Positions 47,601 through 59,100 of a stretch of 64,000 bases of DNA are shown here, piece by piece; the stretch's first letter is position 1; every line of letters begins with the position of its first letter. A program made the position numbers and the translations under genes. This DNA is from Echinococcus granulosus (taxonomy: Eukaryota; Platyhelminthes; Cestoda; Cyclophyllidea; Taeniidae). Under the pieces are notes generated by a model. That model made no database searches and was not told the origin of the DNA. It saw nothing but the letters and a program-made list of their open reading frames with translations. The stretch is taken from assembly GCF_000524195.1 (NCBI RefSeq), contig NW_020170454.1:250353-314352 (forward strand). Direction: 5' to 3'.

Positions 47601-48631
47601 TTTTACAATTGCTCCGTTTTATTCTGTCTTTTCTACCTTGCTCCTTCCACTTATCCTTGGTGACTTTTCTACACAGTCTCGTCAATTGTGCAGGACTTGT
47701 TGAATCGCTAGGTAAAGCAAGGTTCTCCGTAGCCAATTCTCTTTAATTTGCCCCGTCTGCTTTGACGTTATCATGTCAGGATCCCTGACAGTGCGATTAC
47801 CGGCACTCTCAACGCATTCTCTTCGATACTTCAACAGGACGTCGTACAATTTTGTACATTTCTAGATTTCCTGCTAGATTTAGGTAGTCGGTAAATAGTT
47901 CTCTTGAACTTATTTTTTTTTTCTTGATGCTTCTAAAGGTGGTCGATGAACTGCATCTACCATTAAATGTTAGGCTGGTTCGTCTGTGGCGCAGGACCCA
48001 AAACTTTTTTCACTAAGCCGTTTTTTTTTGGCTACTTAAATATATATTTTTCGGCCACCTACCTGTATTAATTTCTCAGCTTCCCATGGTGCAAGAAGGG
48101 ATAAATTTTCTCTAGATATTGCTATGATTGAATCTAAAGTGAAGGATTTTACTTATTTAGGGGTAATGAGTAGTATTGCCGGTCATGGCACTTATTCAGC
48201 AGATCTCTCGAAAAAAACCTATGATTTGTCAGTTAAGATCTTAATTTCGCTCCATTTTTCTCTGTAGATATACCATCGTCGGCGATACGCTAGACTGCAT
48301 GGAATCCCTATTGCACTGGGGCCACATAGCTCCAACCTGTCCAGACACACTCTTTGCTTATCCCCAAATGGACACGGATACCCTGCTATTTAGTGTGGAC
48401 CCGAAAACGGGCGTTTCAATTGACTATCCGGACATCTTTGTGGCGGGAAACCAGCAGGCTGCGCAATTTCGGCGCGCCTCCTTAGAACTTTGGAATGTTT
48501 CGGAGGGGGAACGGAAGGGCGCATTACTCATCGCAGTGCCTCGTTTTGATGTGTCGTACACGATGGTTCTGTTGGAACTGGAAACGCTGAGATGTGTTCC
48601 GCTGAGGTTTGATCTGTCGCGGACCGAATAG
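44614..48631 (+). CDS. POLD2: DNA polymerase delta small subunit (POLD2/p50)
   Basis: This is the B-subunit of replicative DNA polymerase delta, a nuclear scaffold joining the catalytic subunit to the other accessory subunits. Four exons (44614-44835, 45629-46189, 47175-47491, 48268-48631) have consistent GT-AG phases and sum to 1464 nt, giving 487 aa (human 469). Motifs aligning with human include YASIYLSRL and DEECIIIGTIFR, SSDDEMFLEDEVQRITL, WVGFVSGLGFA, LCRLFVLGDCI, RRILATSGQNVIDV and ALLIAVPRFDVSYTMVLLEL. The phosphoesterase-like fold lacks catalytic residues, as in other family members. Between the helix after ARFLSRRADADSVM and the LLPG segment there is a run of eight glycines. The start is the first ATG after an acceptor-like site; the N terminus is about 20 residues shorter than human, so an extra 5' exon is possible. 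Confidence 0.92.
47256..47285 (+). repeat. POLD2: Polyglycine-coding GGN tract in POLD2
   Basis: A GGT/GGC/GGG/GGA tract encodes eight consecutive glycines (LPLGGGGGGGGFSVELLPG) inside POLD2 exon 3. Human POLD2 has VDVMPGEFDP-type sequence at this place, with no such run. Confidence 0.8.
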
Positions 48632-48657
48632 GATTAGTCTTCTTTTTTTTGTTATAA

Positions 48658-48663
48658 AATAAA
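48658..48663 (+). terminator. POLD2: Polyadenylation signal of POLD2
   Basis: AATAAA begins 27 bases after the POLD2 stop codon, which implies a very short 3' UTR. Confidence 0.65.
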
Positions 48664-49956
48664 GAGATGATATTCGTGCCACACCTTTGTATTATACTAA
48701 AGCGCCCCGGAGCCCTCTCCAATGGCGTAACAAGGCATAACGAAATGGAAATTTAGTCAACCAAGAGACTATTACCGTACTGGAAATCCCTGCGGCCCCA
48801 GAAAACTTCCATATTCTGATCTTCTGGGAGTCCCTATTTTCGTGGCTAATTTTCCGCATATTCTAGAAATTGCGCTCTGGTTTGTTCTGGCTGACAGACC
48901 ACGTGTGAAGGAGCTTCAAGTTCGTTGATAATCACCCTAGAGCGCAGGCCGTACCTCTCTGCTTGCCCATATACGTCAGTCAGTAAGGGCGTCCGTTCTG
49001 AAGGCCTTACCTACCGTTTATCTGATTAGGCGCTAACGGGATCCAGGTCAGTCCACGCAAACCTCACCATAACAATTAGACAGTATAGCAAAATTAACAA
49101 CGCAGTATGCAGCAGGGCGTGGACGGACGTCCATTACGCCGCGATGCTAATAAAAGTCCGTGTAGTCCTCAACATTTGGGCGGCTATTATCCTTGACGCT
49201 CTCCGTAGCTACTATTCTATTTCGGCCGGTACGTCGAATTCACATCACTCCCAAAGACTGGGCAATGTCCTATCTCGAGCTTATCCTGTTTTATGCTACT
49301 CATTGTCCAAGATCAACATGAGGAAGGAAGAGGTACCATGTTCTCAAGCTGTTATAGTTAGGCGTCGTTGTACAGCACTTTTCTTGTCGCTCTGGCGAAT
49401 ATCTTCCTGCGAAGCGCGGATTTCGCAATTGGTCAACTAAAACAGGATTTTGCTTAATTGAGCTGGGCTCGCTTGCCGTCGCTGGGAGGACTTAGACGGT
49501 AGGGGATGTCCATTGCATACTCGTGGTGGTGAAAGCCAAGGCGACTAAATACACTGTTGTGTCTAATTATGCGCTAATCTTGAGACACAACTTCATGCAC
49601 AGTTTGGAATGCACCCGCTTTCATGGTAGACACTGTACAATGGTCCCTTCTTCTTGCCGCGGTGTGTACGAATCGCATAAATCCATGCCATCATAAGCGC
49701 CACTCCCAAATTCCTCCAAACCCACCGTTTCATACCATCCACCGTAACGCTACCACGAATGAAACGCCCATGTACAGATACGTCTCTACCGTAAATGCAA
49801 ATGAGACTTAGGAAATTGGTAGTGTAGGTGGTATGGACGATAGCTCACATTCACCAGTTGTCGAAATGAACTAGTACCAAAAGCTCACACAAAAAAGAGG
49901 TCTCCAAACGAATGATTGGTAAAAAAATGTATATTGCATGAAATCACTACACAGAA
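48664..49956. other. Intergenic region between convergent POLD2 and MRPL4
   Basis: It contains a + frame at 49144-49440 whose end (VRRRCTALFLSLWRISSCEA) faintly recalls the C-terminal tail of non-LTR reverse transcriptases ('FDhRCLR.Iari.w..rvsN.eVr'). The match is weak. Nothing else is recognised. Confidence 0.3.
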
Positions 49957-52892
49957 CTACTGCAATTTCTGTCTCAACTCTTCAGGATCTCCTACCAAGC
50001 CAGAAAAATGACGCTCAGGGCAGTGAGCCCCATCCTCCTCATGACTCCGTTCCACCAACCAATCGCCAGCCAGTGGAGGACGCCATTCAGCAGTCGAGTC
50101 TGGGCGGACAACACGACGCTGTGCCGCAAGCAGACGTGCCTCTAGAATGTCCAGCGCCTTCCGTGTCAACACCAGACTGTCATGATGGACCATTGACCAG
50201 ACGTTCAAGCCATGAACAGGCATGAGGGTTAGTCCGCGACCGGGATGTAAGCTCCGTGGTGCGGCGTACTGAGAACCCTCGCGTAAACGGGCCTTTGAAT
50301 TGATGAGACAGACAATAAAATCATTTCAAATTCATAGCCCTTGAGTGAACACGAGTAATTGTGCCACCTCAAGCAGTAATTGTGAAGGTAGACATCTCAA
50401 AATAAATGAACCAAAATCAAATCCAAAGTTCCAATTTCCGGTTAATAATTCAGTACTTACAACTAAATCAATTCAATTTATAGGCAAAGCTCACACATCA
50501 AAACACGACTCGAACCTTAATAAGTCAGGGGCGATAGTTAGAAATATTAACTTGGTCTTTACTACCCAAAAGGCCAAACAATTTAGGTTCTACTACCAGA
50601 AAACCCATGCTTACTCGTAGGAGAGTGGTATTTTACATTCGACCAAAAACAACGAAGCAGAACCACCCACAACCAACCGATTGGTTGAAAAAGTTATGCA
50701 ATCAGGATTGGTCAATAGGCAGACCAACCAACTTCCAGGTCACACAAGCAATGCTGATAATCACACAAACCTTCGATTGTTCAACCAACCTTGGTATCTT
50801 TCACGCTGAAAAAGCGGCACAATACTGCTTCAGTGCTAAAACCAACCTGGATAGCAGCAGATTCCGGAGCAACATCGACATCAACGTAGTGGGCATAGCT
50901 GGCACATGCCAAGGCCATTGCCAACCCACTGGTCGGGTTTTCACTTCCGTTCAAGTAATTCTCTACACTAAGGTGGTGTAAGGATTATGACTATTCTTAC
51001 TCTGTGATGAAGAGCACAGCAGGTCCCCAACCGCGTTCATCAACAACCCGCCGTAGATACTCCGCCGCACGTAGACCCAAACTCGCAGCTTCGGCAGCTC
51101 GACCTCCTTTAATGAGATCCAAGAGCTCCTCCTCCTCCTCCTTCTCCCTCGCGATCGAGGAAGCAAGAACGTCAAGATCGTCGACTGGTTTCTCCTTCAA
51201 CCGTTCTTTCAGATGAAGGCGCTGTACTAAGGCATCATCATCGCTTTCTTCATTATACAATCGCAGACGATCCATGGCACGATTATTGGCGAGTTCGTAG
51301 ACCTTCGCTGCTGCGGACTCCAGCTCGGAGGAGAGCACGAAGTCCTCCACGACATAAAGGTCGCCCTAAGAATGATAAGATAAGGAAAAGTAGAGGGTAC
51401 TTGGGCCTGCTTCGTAGTGAGCATGCTGAGTAGTCCTTTGAGCCGGACGTGGTAAGGCAGAATGGCGAAGTAGGACTCGGGACCCCGAGGACCATTACAT
51501 TGGCCTCCACCGACGAAAATGTGCGTCCTTCGGTTGCCGTGACGCGCACGACCTGTGCCCTTTTGAGGCCAGGGCTTGCGACGGCTGCGGTGGAGCAGTT
51601 CTGCTCGAGTTGTTATGCACCGCCAGTCCTATTACCCAACAATGTGAAAAAATGTCAAGCATGAAGCACCTAGCTTATGGTCCTGAAAGAGGTTAACTTC
51701 TACTTTTTTCCTCTATCCCAAACGTGTAAAGTTAACGGTAAATCTAAGGCAAAATTGGTTGCTTACATGCCCCCATTGATCATCTGTAATTAAGATGGAT
51801 TTAGTATGTGTTAGGACAGAAAGGAGAATGGGACTCAAATTTGAAAAATCTTAGTTATTTCACCTACAAAAAATCATTCAACAGCTAACTATAATAATTC
51901 CAACATTGGATAAAGAATGTTTGTAAAAGTACGATTAGCGCATAGAATGTGTTTGATTACATTTTGCTCATTCTATAATGCAAGGCAGTGACTAAGTAAA
52001 TTCCAAGCTTTACTGCATCATCGGGTGATCGAAACACCATGATTTACCAGGTTAGTGTGCCCGGTTCTACCACCTTTTTGCATATCGTTTCGGTAATCGC
52101 AAATATTTGAAAATAAAACAAATTAATCGAAGGTAATATTATGTAAGCATTGCATATAAGCTATTTGGGCAACTGATGTTTAGCTAATTACTTTCTGTGT
52201 TTTGATACTAATGCACGTAAACACGCTGCAAGTTTTTACCATTTTAGACAACAGATTTAATTTGTGGTGAGTTTTCGAGGTAATACCAAGAAAATTGATT
52301 AAAAAAATAAAAAAGGCATTCAAAATATTTGAAGAATGAATGCTTCCCAGTAACCAGCACCTCTTCGAACATGGTGTCCATCAATGACTGACCAAATTAT
52401 AATCCAAAAAAAATTAATTGTTAAAGTATNNNNNNNNNNNNNNNNNNNNNNNNNNNNNNNNNNNNNNNNNNNNNNNNNNNNNNNNNNNNNNNNNNNNNNN
52501 NNNNNNNNNNNNNNNNNNNNNNNNNNNNNACTGCCATTTACAACAATGCGATAATGAGCCTGCCAGTAGAGATTCTTGTGAACGAGGTCTAACCGCGGGA
52601 ATATTGCGAAAACGTCTGGATGAAGATCAACAATGTCAAGGTATCTCTCCTTCTCCTCGTTCAACGACTCTACCCAAACTTGGCGTGGTACCATGCCGCG
52701 AAACGAGCAGGTGACTGGGGGCGAAAGGGTTCGTGGAGCCATTACTGCGGACGACAAAGACGGAGGAGGCTGCTTGGGGGGTCGGATAGTGCGCTCGATT
52801 TCTTGTAAATCATCAGATCGGTCGCTTCGCCCGCGGCTGAAGAGAGAACTCACGTATCGCGAAGTGCAGGAACTCGCGGCCACTAAGGCAGT
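49957..52892 (-). CDS. MRPL4: Mitochondrial ribosomal protein L4 (uL4m), 5' partial
   Basis: A nuclear-encoded protein of the large mitochondrial ribosomal subunit. The first exon seen (from an acceptor at 52892 to about the gap) has QVWVESLNEEKERYLDIVDL and HPDVFAIFPRLDLVHKNLYW, matching human MRPL4. Exon 51628-51401 carries the family hallmark RRKPWPQKGTGRARHGNRR, then GPRGPESYFAILPYHVRLKG. Exon 51365-51001 starts GDLYVVEDFVLSSE and continues into a long acidic insertion, then WGPAVLFIT. The last exon (to 49957) has GLTLMPVHGLNVWSMVHHDS then LVLTRKALDILEARLL. The junction between 51001 and the last exon is not in phase as read, so a small exon is probably missed. The true start, with a mitochondrial targeting peptide, lies upstream. 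The second 100-N gap touches the end of the first exon. Confidence 0.9.
51060..51320 (-). other. MRPL4: Acidic insertion in uL4m exon
   Basis: Between VVEDFVLSSE and the VLLV-like strand (WGPAVLF), this protein has about 85 residues rich in Glu, Asp, Lys, Arg and Leu, including YNEESDDDALVQRLHLKERL and REKEEEEELLDLIKGG. Human MRPL4 has only about 15 residues here ([20 protein letters not shown] region). It looks helical. Confidence 0.75.
52430..52529. other. 100-N assembly gap within MRPL4
   Basis: Exactly 100 N, a nominal scaffold gap. It follows the MRPL4 exon ending near 52530-52545, so part of that exon or the next intron may be missing. Confidence 0.98.
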
Positions 52893-53470
52893 CTGAAAGA
52901 AGATAGGCGCAGCCTAGCACTTAAAAGTGAAGCACATCTTGAATTCAGGGAGTTTTGGGAAAGTACGAAGCCTAGCCGACTTCAGCCGAAGAGAAAAAGG
53001 GTTTACAGGCAACTTGTAGATGACAACTGACTGCAACTACACATGTATATACATACACACCTGCAAATGCCAACTGGCGCATCCCGCGGCAAGAATCATG
53101 GGCACAGTGCGTCAAAATGCACTGCGCTTTTATTGGTTGGTTTCGGAAAAGACAATTTTTTAAATAATGCTTTAAACAAAAAATTATGTAATGCATTAAG
53201 TTAATTTTAAAACATCTATGGGTGCACAGGATTTGCAAAGACCTTAAACGTTGATTTTTAAAAAGTTATAAAGATAGAAACTATGGAAAGAGGTTTTACT
53301 TCAACCCCAACGTCTTGCAGGTTTGAAAATTGGGATTTGTTTGGAAAGGGTACTTTATGGTCCGGTGTTTTTAATTCGAATTTTTAAACCTAACTTTTTA
53401 AAACTGCTGACGTTTTAAATTTTTTGGGCAGAACTCCTTCTGGTTAAGAGAAAAATGCTGAGAACATTAA
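52893..53470. other. Spacer upstream of MRPL4
   Basis: The MRPL4 5' exon(s) with the targeting peptide should lie here or further right, but none was recognised. No other feature is seen. Confidence 0.35.
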
Positions 53471-53666
53471 TGCAGCGTCCCGAGGCTTCCCTGAAGAGGA
53501 AAGAAGACACAATGCTCGGACAGAATATATATTCAGCACAGAGAAGGTGTATGGACTACTAACATGGCTCGAAGGCCAGCTCACATAGCAAGGTACAAGA
53601 AGGCTAATTCAAAGTCCTAATGTGTCCCCTCACCAATACCGAGGGATAAACCACCATCGTATTACA
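53471..53666 (-). repeat. LTR-like repeat copy 4
   Basis: 196 bp. Read on the minus strand it begins TGTAATACGATGG and ends CGGGACGCTGCA, closely matching copy 2 at 22554-22742. It lies 3' of the minus-strand Gypsy remnant, the same relative placement as copy 1 to the + strand element, so it is probably that element's 3' LTR. Confidence 0.72.
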
Positions 53667-54349
53667 TCAGCATGATTGCATTTTGAATAACTGTGAGCTT
53701 GTTTGCTTCATTGTTAACAGCCCAGCTGATACAGATATCTTTGGTCATGCGAACACAGGAGCACTGTCACTTTAATTTAATTCAGTGCCATGCACAGGGT
53801 TACATGTACGACCGCACACACTAGCAGCACTGTAACGGATTCAGCGCCTTTCTCTACTATCTCTGTTTTGGTACTCTTGAAACGAGTAGATTAGTTCAAG
53901 GAAAACAGCTTTCATTTTAGGAAATGTTGTAAACATGTACAGGAAATCAAGATTGTAGATGGACAGGTTACCTTTTTTTCCTTAAAAGGCATCAGCGTCA
54001 GCTCAGTGACGAGGCTAGTGTATGCTGATCTAATCTCATCTTAAAGGCATATCGAAGCAAATGAATATTGCACAACCTTTATCTTTTTGAGCATCATCCT
54101 CGATGTTATCTTAATATGCTATATCCGGTGGACACCAGCCCTTAGTTATTACGCGAACTTTACATTTGTATCTGACCGGGGGCATGCCTTTGTACTGCGC
54201 ATTTCGTTGTGATGAAGCGCGATCGGTTGAGTACGGAGTTGCGCATCGCAGATGAAGGCGTTTGTTGGTGAGGTAAATTTTATCACCCGGGATGCATCAC
54301 TGCTTCACGAATGATGGAACTTGCGGCGCAATTCAGGTGTGTGTGTGTT

Positions 54350-55720
54350 CTAATAACTCCTCCTCCTCCTCCTGATGTATAACAATTGGAAATCTCCCCC
54401 TGTGATGTTGGAAGTTTGTTTCAGACCTTCCTTCAGTGGTGGGACGTACTCTGAGACATTGTTGATTGCTACCTTCGTGCTTGATAAGAAAATATCAGTT
54501 GGTACTTCAAGCAGTTTACGACCTGGGAGCATCCTGAACGTTGAGACAGCAGTTGATGCATGGACTGTAGCTCTACAGGCAAGAAGGCCACATTCAAGGC
54601 TTAGAATCCGGTACCTTGACTGTACATCCTTATTGAAGGCCTTCATCATCCAATTAGAGTGCGATCTGTTCTTCTCAAGTCTCCATTATCTTGCGGATGT
54701 TCAGTTGTTGTGCGCGTCTTAGAGATCCCGCCTTAACCGCCGTGTCCCATTTCTGACACTCCATATTGACAAATCCACCGATTGACGAAAACTGAGGCAA
54801 CCGTCTCAGAAACTTGTGCCTACATAAGTTCTGCCTCAGGTACTTTCATGAAGTAGTCTACCATAACCAGAATACATCTATTTCCCCTCTCGGCGGGTGC
54901 TAGAAAAACCATGATGTCAGTGCCTACTCTTTCCCCTAGAAATCCTGTGGGCGCAAATTTGAGTGGTGCAATTGCTATGAGGTGAGACCTTATAAAAATG
55001 CTCCAAGAAACGCAAATTTGATAGGAATCAAGTTCATCTTAAGTGGACAAATGCCACTAGTACCTTTCGCTCGAGGGATCCGGTATCTTTTTTCCTCTAC
55101 TTAGTCCATTTTTTGTGTAACTTTTTGAAAACTGTTTGTACCAATGAGCCAAGGACCAATAGGGACTTGGGTTCACCAGCTCCATCTTGGCACAATGAAA
55201 CCTCATCCCCTAGGAGTGCTTTCTACCATTTATTGCCCGACGAGGCAATGTAAGAAACTCCTCCTACACCGGAGCCTTGATATTTTGTGGGTTGGATCAA
55301 AAATATGGTACTCATGGGAACACCGTCAGTTTCTGCAACGCCTGGTCTGTGAAGACGAGACATCTGGGTTACTATTTGACATCATTTTGAGAGCCATCTA
55401 ACGTGGTCGCTGTAGTTACTCTCCAACTCTATCTCCAAAACTCTTCTTCTGAAGTACACCATATGCGATTGGATCCAGGAAGGAATTGATTCAATGGACA
55501 TTGTGGAGTCACTTTGACGCCTTATTTAACTCTGGAAATGAATACTTGGACATTTAAGGCGCCGCAGATTGTACTTTCGCCCGGCGCCCCAGCTCTTCTG
55601 GACGTTAGTAATGCACTTTCTGACATACTTCCATGCGTTACGACTTCTGGACGAACTTTTGTTACGAGTGCCTGTAAACACAATCACCTGCAGCAGACGC
55701 CTTCCTCCTAACTTATTCTC
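54350..55720 (-). mobile_element. Second decayed Ty3/Gypsy element (integrase part)
   Basis: On the minus strand, fragments of a Gypsy pol are seen. Around 54860-54960 a RGNRCILVMVDYF-like segment of the integrase core is present. The 54350-54649 frame has ACRATVHASTAVSTFRMLPG, matching the end of integrase ('AyrtsvHestG.sPfeLlfGr.prlP'). Frames are broken by stops. Upstream parts to about 55720 are probably RNase H remains but are too worn to delimit. It sits between MRPL4 and VPS54, both minus-strand. Confidence 0.7.
54357..54373 (+). repeat. (CCT)n simple repeat
   Basis: A short perfect trinucleotide tract of about five to six units at the end of the Gypsy integrase remnant; it encodes the RRRRR run at the end of the minus-strand frame. 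Confidence 0.8.
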
Positions 55721-56169
55721 CATAGATTTCCCAGTGTTATCAGCAGTGTATTACCCAAATTGTCTCAGAACACGTTTTCCTACACACTGGTGTCAAAATA
55801 GTTTGCTTATAAACAAGGGGAAGGAATGTAAGGCTAGGAGCGTGAGCCTAGGTTCATTTCACCACTGTAACGATTGAAGTGAGGAGGGCTAGGAAGACTC
55901 TCGTGACCCATGCTACACTCAAAACAAACGCCATCCTATTGTAGTGCCCCACGAACATAAACAATGATGGCAAAGACAGAAAATACTCATTAATGTCGCC
56001 TTGGAGTAACAGTAGATAGGCACACACACTGCAACATCGCAAATATTTCTATTGAAGAAAGAATAATACAAGTAATAATCCAACACTTTCGGGGTTTTAA
56101 ATCACAGTGAACGACAGTGGGCCAGTTTCTGAAGTATGAAAGACTTTTTGGGGGGGTTTTAGAACATAT

Positions 56170-59100
56170 TTAGTCGTCTGTTCCTGTGCGAGATGGCCAA
56201 ATATCATCACACTCATCCGTGAATTGCGCCAGAGTCGGTGTCAGACCGCACAAAAATGTCATGTAGATAACCAACTCCGAGTTAACCAAACTGAATCCAA
56301 GGGAAACAAACTATCACCGAATGACGTAAATTGGGAAAAAAAATGGTAACCAAGAATTCAAATATCTCACCCCTGTTTCGGACCCCCATCAGGGAATAAT
56401 GCAAGATCCGTCAACCGTTTCCGTAGAGAAGCTTTAAATTCAATGTGAACCCGAAGAAGTAGATTCTGGAAAAAAAGGATTGAATCAGGAATGGCAACTT
56501 TTATAAAAAGTTACAGATAACACCTTACAGTGAGCATGTCAGAAGAGAGTATGACACCAGTGGATTCGGTGAGTTTGGATATGGACTGGAAAACTGATCG
56601 CATTTCAGCGGTGGGATTCGGTGGTTGCGGCTTCCATGACTGCATATGCCTGGCGATACGAGCGGCCAGCAAATTGGTAAGCTTATCCATCACCTTGGAA
56701 ATGTTAGATCTACAACAGCAGGGCTAGATTACGCGCTTTATCCTTATTACCGGACCTTGTCTTACAAATAAGGAGTAAGTGGGATACTGAAAGTAGCTCA
56801 CGATAAATAAACACATCCACGCACCGAATAGCCTGTTCCACGGCCAGAAAAGGATCTGACAAGCGCGAAGCTTCTGTCCTCTTCGTTGATGTATTCGGTT
56901 CACCTACCTTTCCCTGAAGCGATTTGAATTGGCTGCATAAACAAGAAAGACGGGTGTTGTGTTGAGACAGAAAAGCTAACGTTTGAAGACTTAATAGGAC
57001 TTACATTCGTTCGAAAAATATTCGTACTATTGGAATCAATTCAAGTACATATTCCAGGCTGCGTACGACGAGAGCCATATTCCGAGCCGAGATTTTCTTC
57101 AAACCTATGCTTTGGCAAGCTCCTGCGCCTAACACTAATTCACAGCTTTTGGCGTTGAAAAGCTGGAACAAAAGCAAACAGTAAGAGCAATAAATGGTCA
57201 TGCTTGAATGTTTAGCGAATCCTTGTGTCTGCAACTCAGCTCGTGATGAAAAAGGCGGCCACTTAAATAGTGTTAAGGGTGTAATACATTAACGTCAGAA
57301 CTTAAAATGAAAATGTGGCGATGTGGGTACTTACAGTAAGGAAATTGGCCAAATTCACTTGAATATCGCGAAAGAGGCTGGGCCAGGATGCTAGCCGTTC
57401 GCTGAATCGTAAGTAATCCAGGAGGAGGGGAATGACGGTGAATATCGTTTCCACAACAACGTAAGTCTCTTCCCGAAGCACCAGTTTGGTGCCAGCAGTA
57501 GCAGCATGCGCCTTTTCATCCACCTTCGACTTCCTCAGCTGCATGAACGAATAAAACATGCTAACTAAAAGAGATGCAAAAGCGCGTCTTCTGAACAACC
57601 TATCACCGAAATACCTCATGGCAAATAACCAGGTGACTCAAAAGACCAGAAAGTGAAGGATCGAGACCCTTTTCAGCTGGACACCATGTTTCCTGATCCA
57701 ATTTCTGCTTCAGCGTTTTGCAACGGTCTTCGTGGAAGCTCTGGATCAGTAGAGCAGCCTCTGTTGCCACTAGATTTCGCAGCACTGTCGATTTGCTTGT
57801 TAGTGGCAGATCGGGCCGATAACAGTGCCAGGCAGAAGCAATAGCTCTTTCCTATAAAGTGGATGGAGTGATCGGTAGACTGAATTGGTGGAAAAGACAC
57901 TGACGGGTAAGAGGACAGTTGGGTGAATGGGTCTGGGCCAAATGGATAAATAGCTCAGGAAACGAAGTCATGACACGATGCAATGTATCAGCCTACGTGG
58001 AAGTCTTCAATGAGTTCAGCAAATGCAACAAAATCCTCGGAGGCAGAGACTGGTCGATTCTGCACGCGAATTTGACGAAAGTGGGTGGTTATGAGAGTTG
58101 CAATCTCAATTTGCGATCGTTCCGCAGATTTCCAGTAAATGCGACGTAATTGCTCACCCTGTTCCATCACTGCCGAGGCGATTGACTCAACTACCGTCTG
58201 TAAGGAAAATAAAAGCTAGATCAAAAACAGTCCCGATAAGGTATCTAGGAGGTAGGAGGGACGGATACTTGGAAATCAGCTGTAGCAACCAGGAACTCAA
58301 TCTTCAAGACTAACTATCTTGATACCTTTGCCCGAAAACTGCACTATAACGTCGCAGAAGTAAGGCAACAGTTTTGGATGATTGAGAACGTAGAAATTAT
58401 CGGAGGATTGTCAATAATAAACCGACTTTTGCAAAAAAATTAATGTCAAGTATTATAGACTAGTCAGGAACAAGCAGAACCAGTCTAAAGCCGAGCGAAA
58501 TAGACAGACCTATTGAAAGCCAAGTGATGGTACGATCTTTACCGCTGCCTGCAGCGTGAGCCCCAATACTTTCAGGCATCAAACTCAAAATCCCAAGGTG
58601 TCTAAACTTAAATTAACACGACCGAAGAGATAAGGATGAATTATTTGCTCATTTGATGAACAAATGAAATTACCGGCTAACAAGTTTACACTTTGACATA
58701 CCTTCACACGAAGTAGAACCTGTTCGACGGCAAGGCAGACGGTCCGTAGATTGTTCAACCAAACGCCCAAAGGCTCCTTTTCTATAGAATCGACCGAAAG
58801 ACTTCTGCTAAAAGAGACTAAAAGTTTATCAAAACCCATCAAAAAAGAGAGCAAAGTAATTTGACAATTCATCACAACAAAAGACCTGGTGCTTTCTTGA
58901 GTATGGCCATTTTCACCGGGTTGGAGAATTCCGCGAAAGCTTTTCAAGGTATCGTTAAGGGCTTTTTGGACCTCTTTCTCGACGGTCGAGACGAAGCCCG
59001 TCTGTCCAATCCTAATTAGACCCAAAACGATCGGAAGAAGCACCTGCATTCAGATACAAAGTGTACTAATAGATATTAGGCAAAACGTGCTGTAGCAGAT

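Noticed and set aside
50607..50981. 124-codon + frame opposite the MRPL4 intron
   Set aside because: No recognisable similarity and no start/splice context; lies inside an MRPL4 intron.
52320..52883. 187-codon minus-strand frame spanning the second N gap as one exon
   Set aside because: The part left of the gap has no MRPL4 similarity; only the part right of the gap is an exon.
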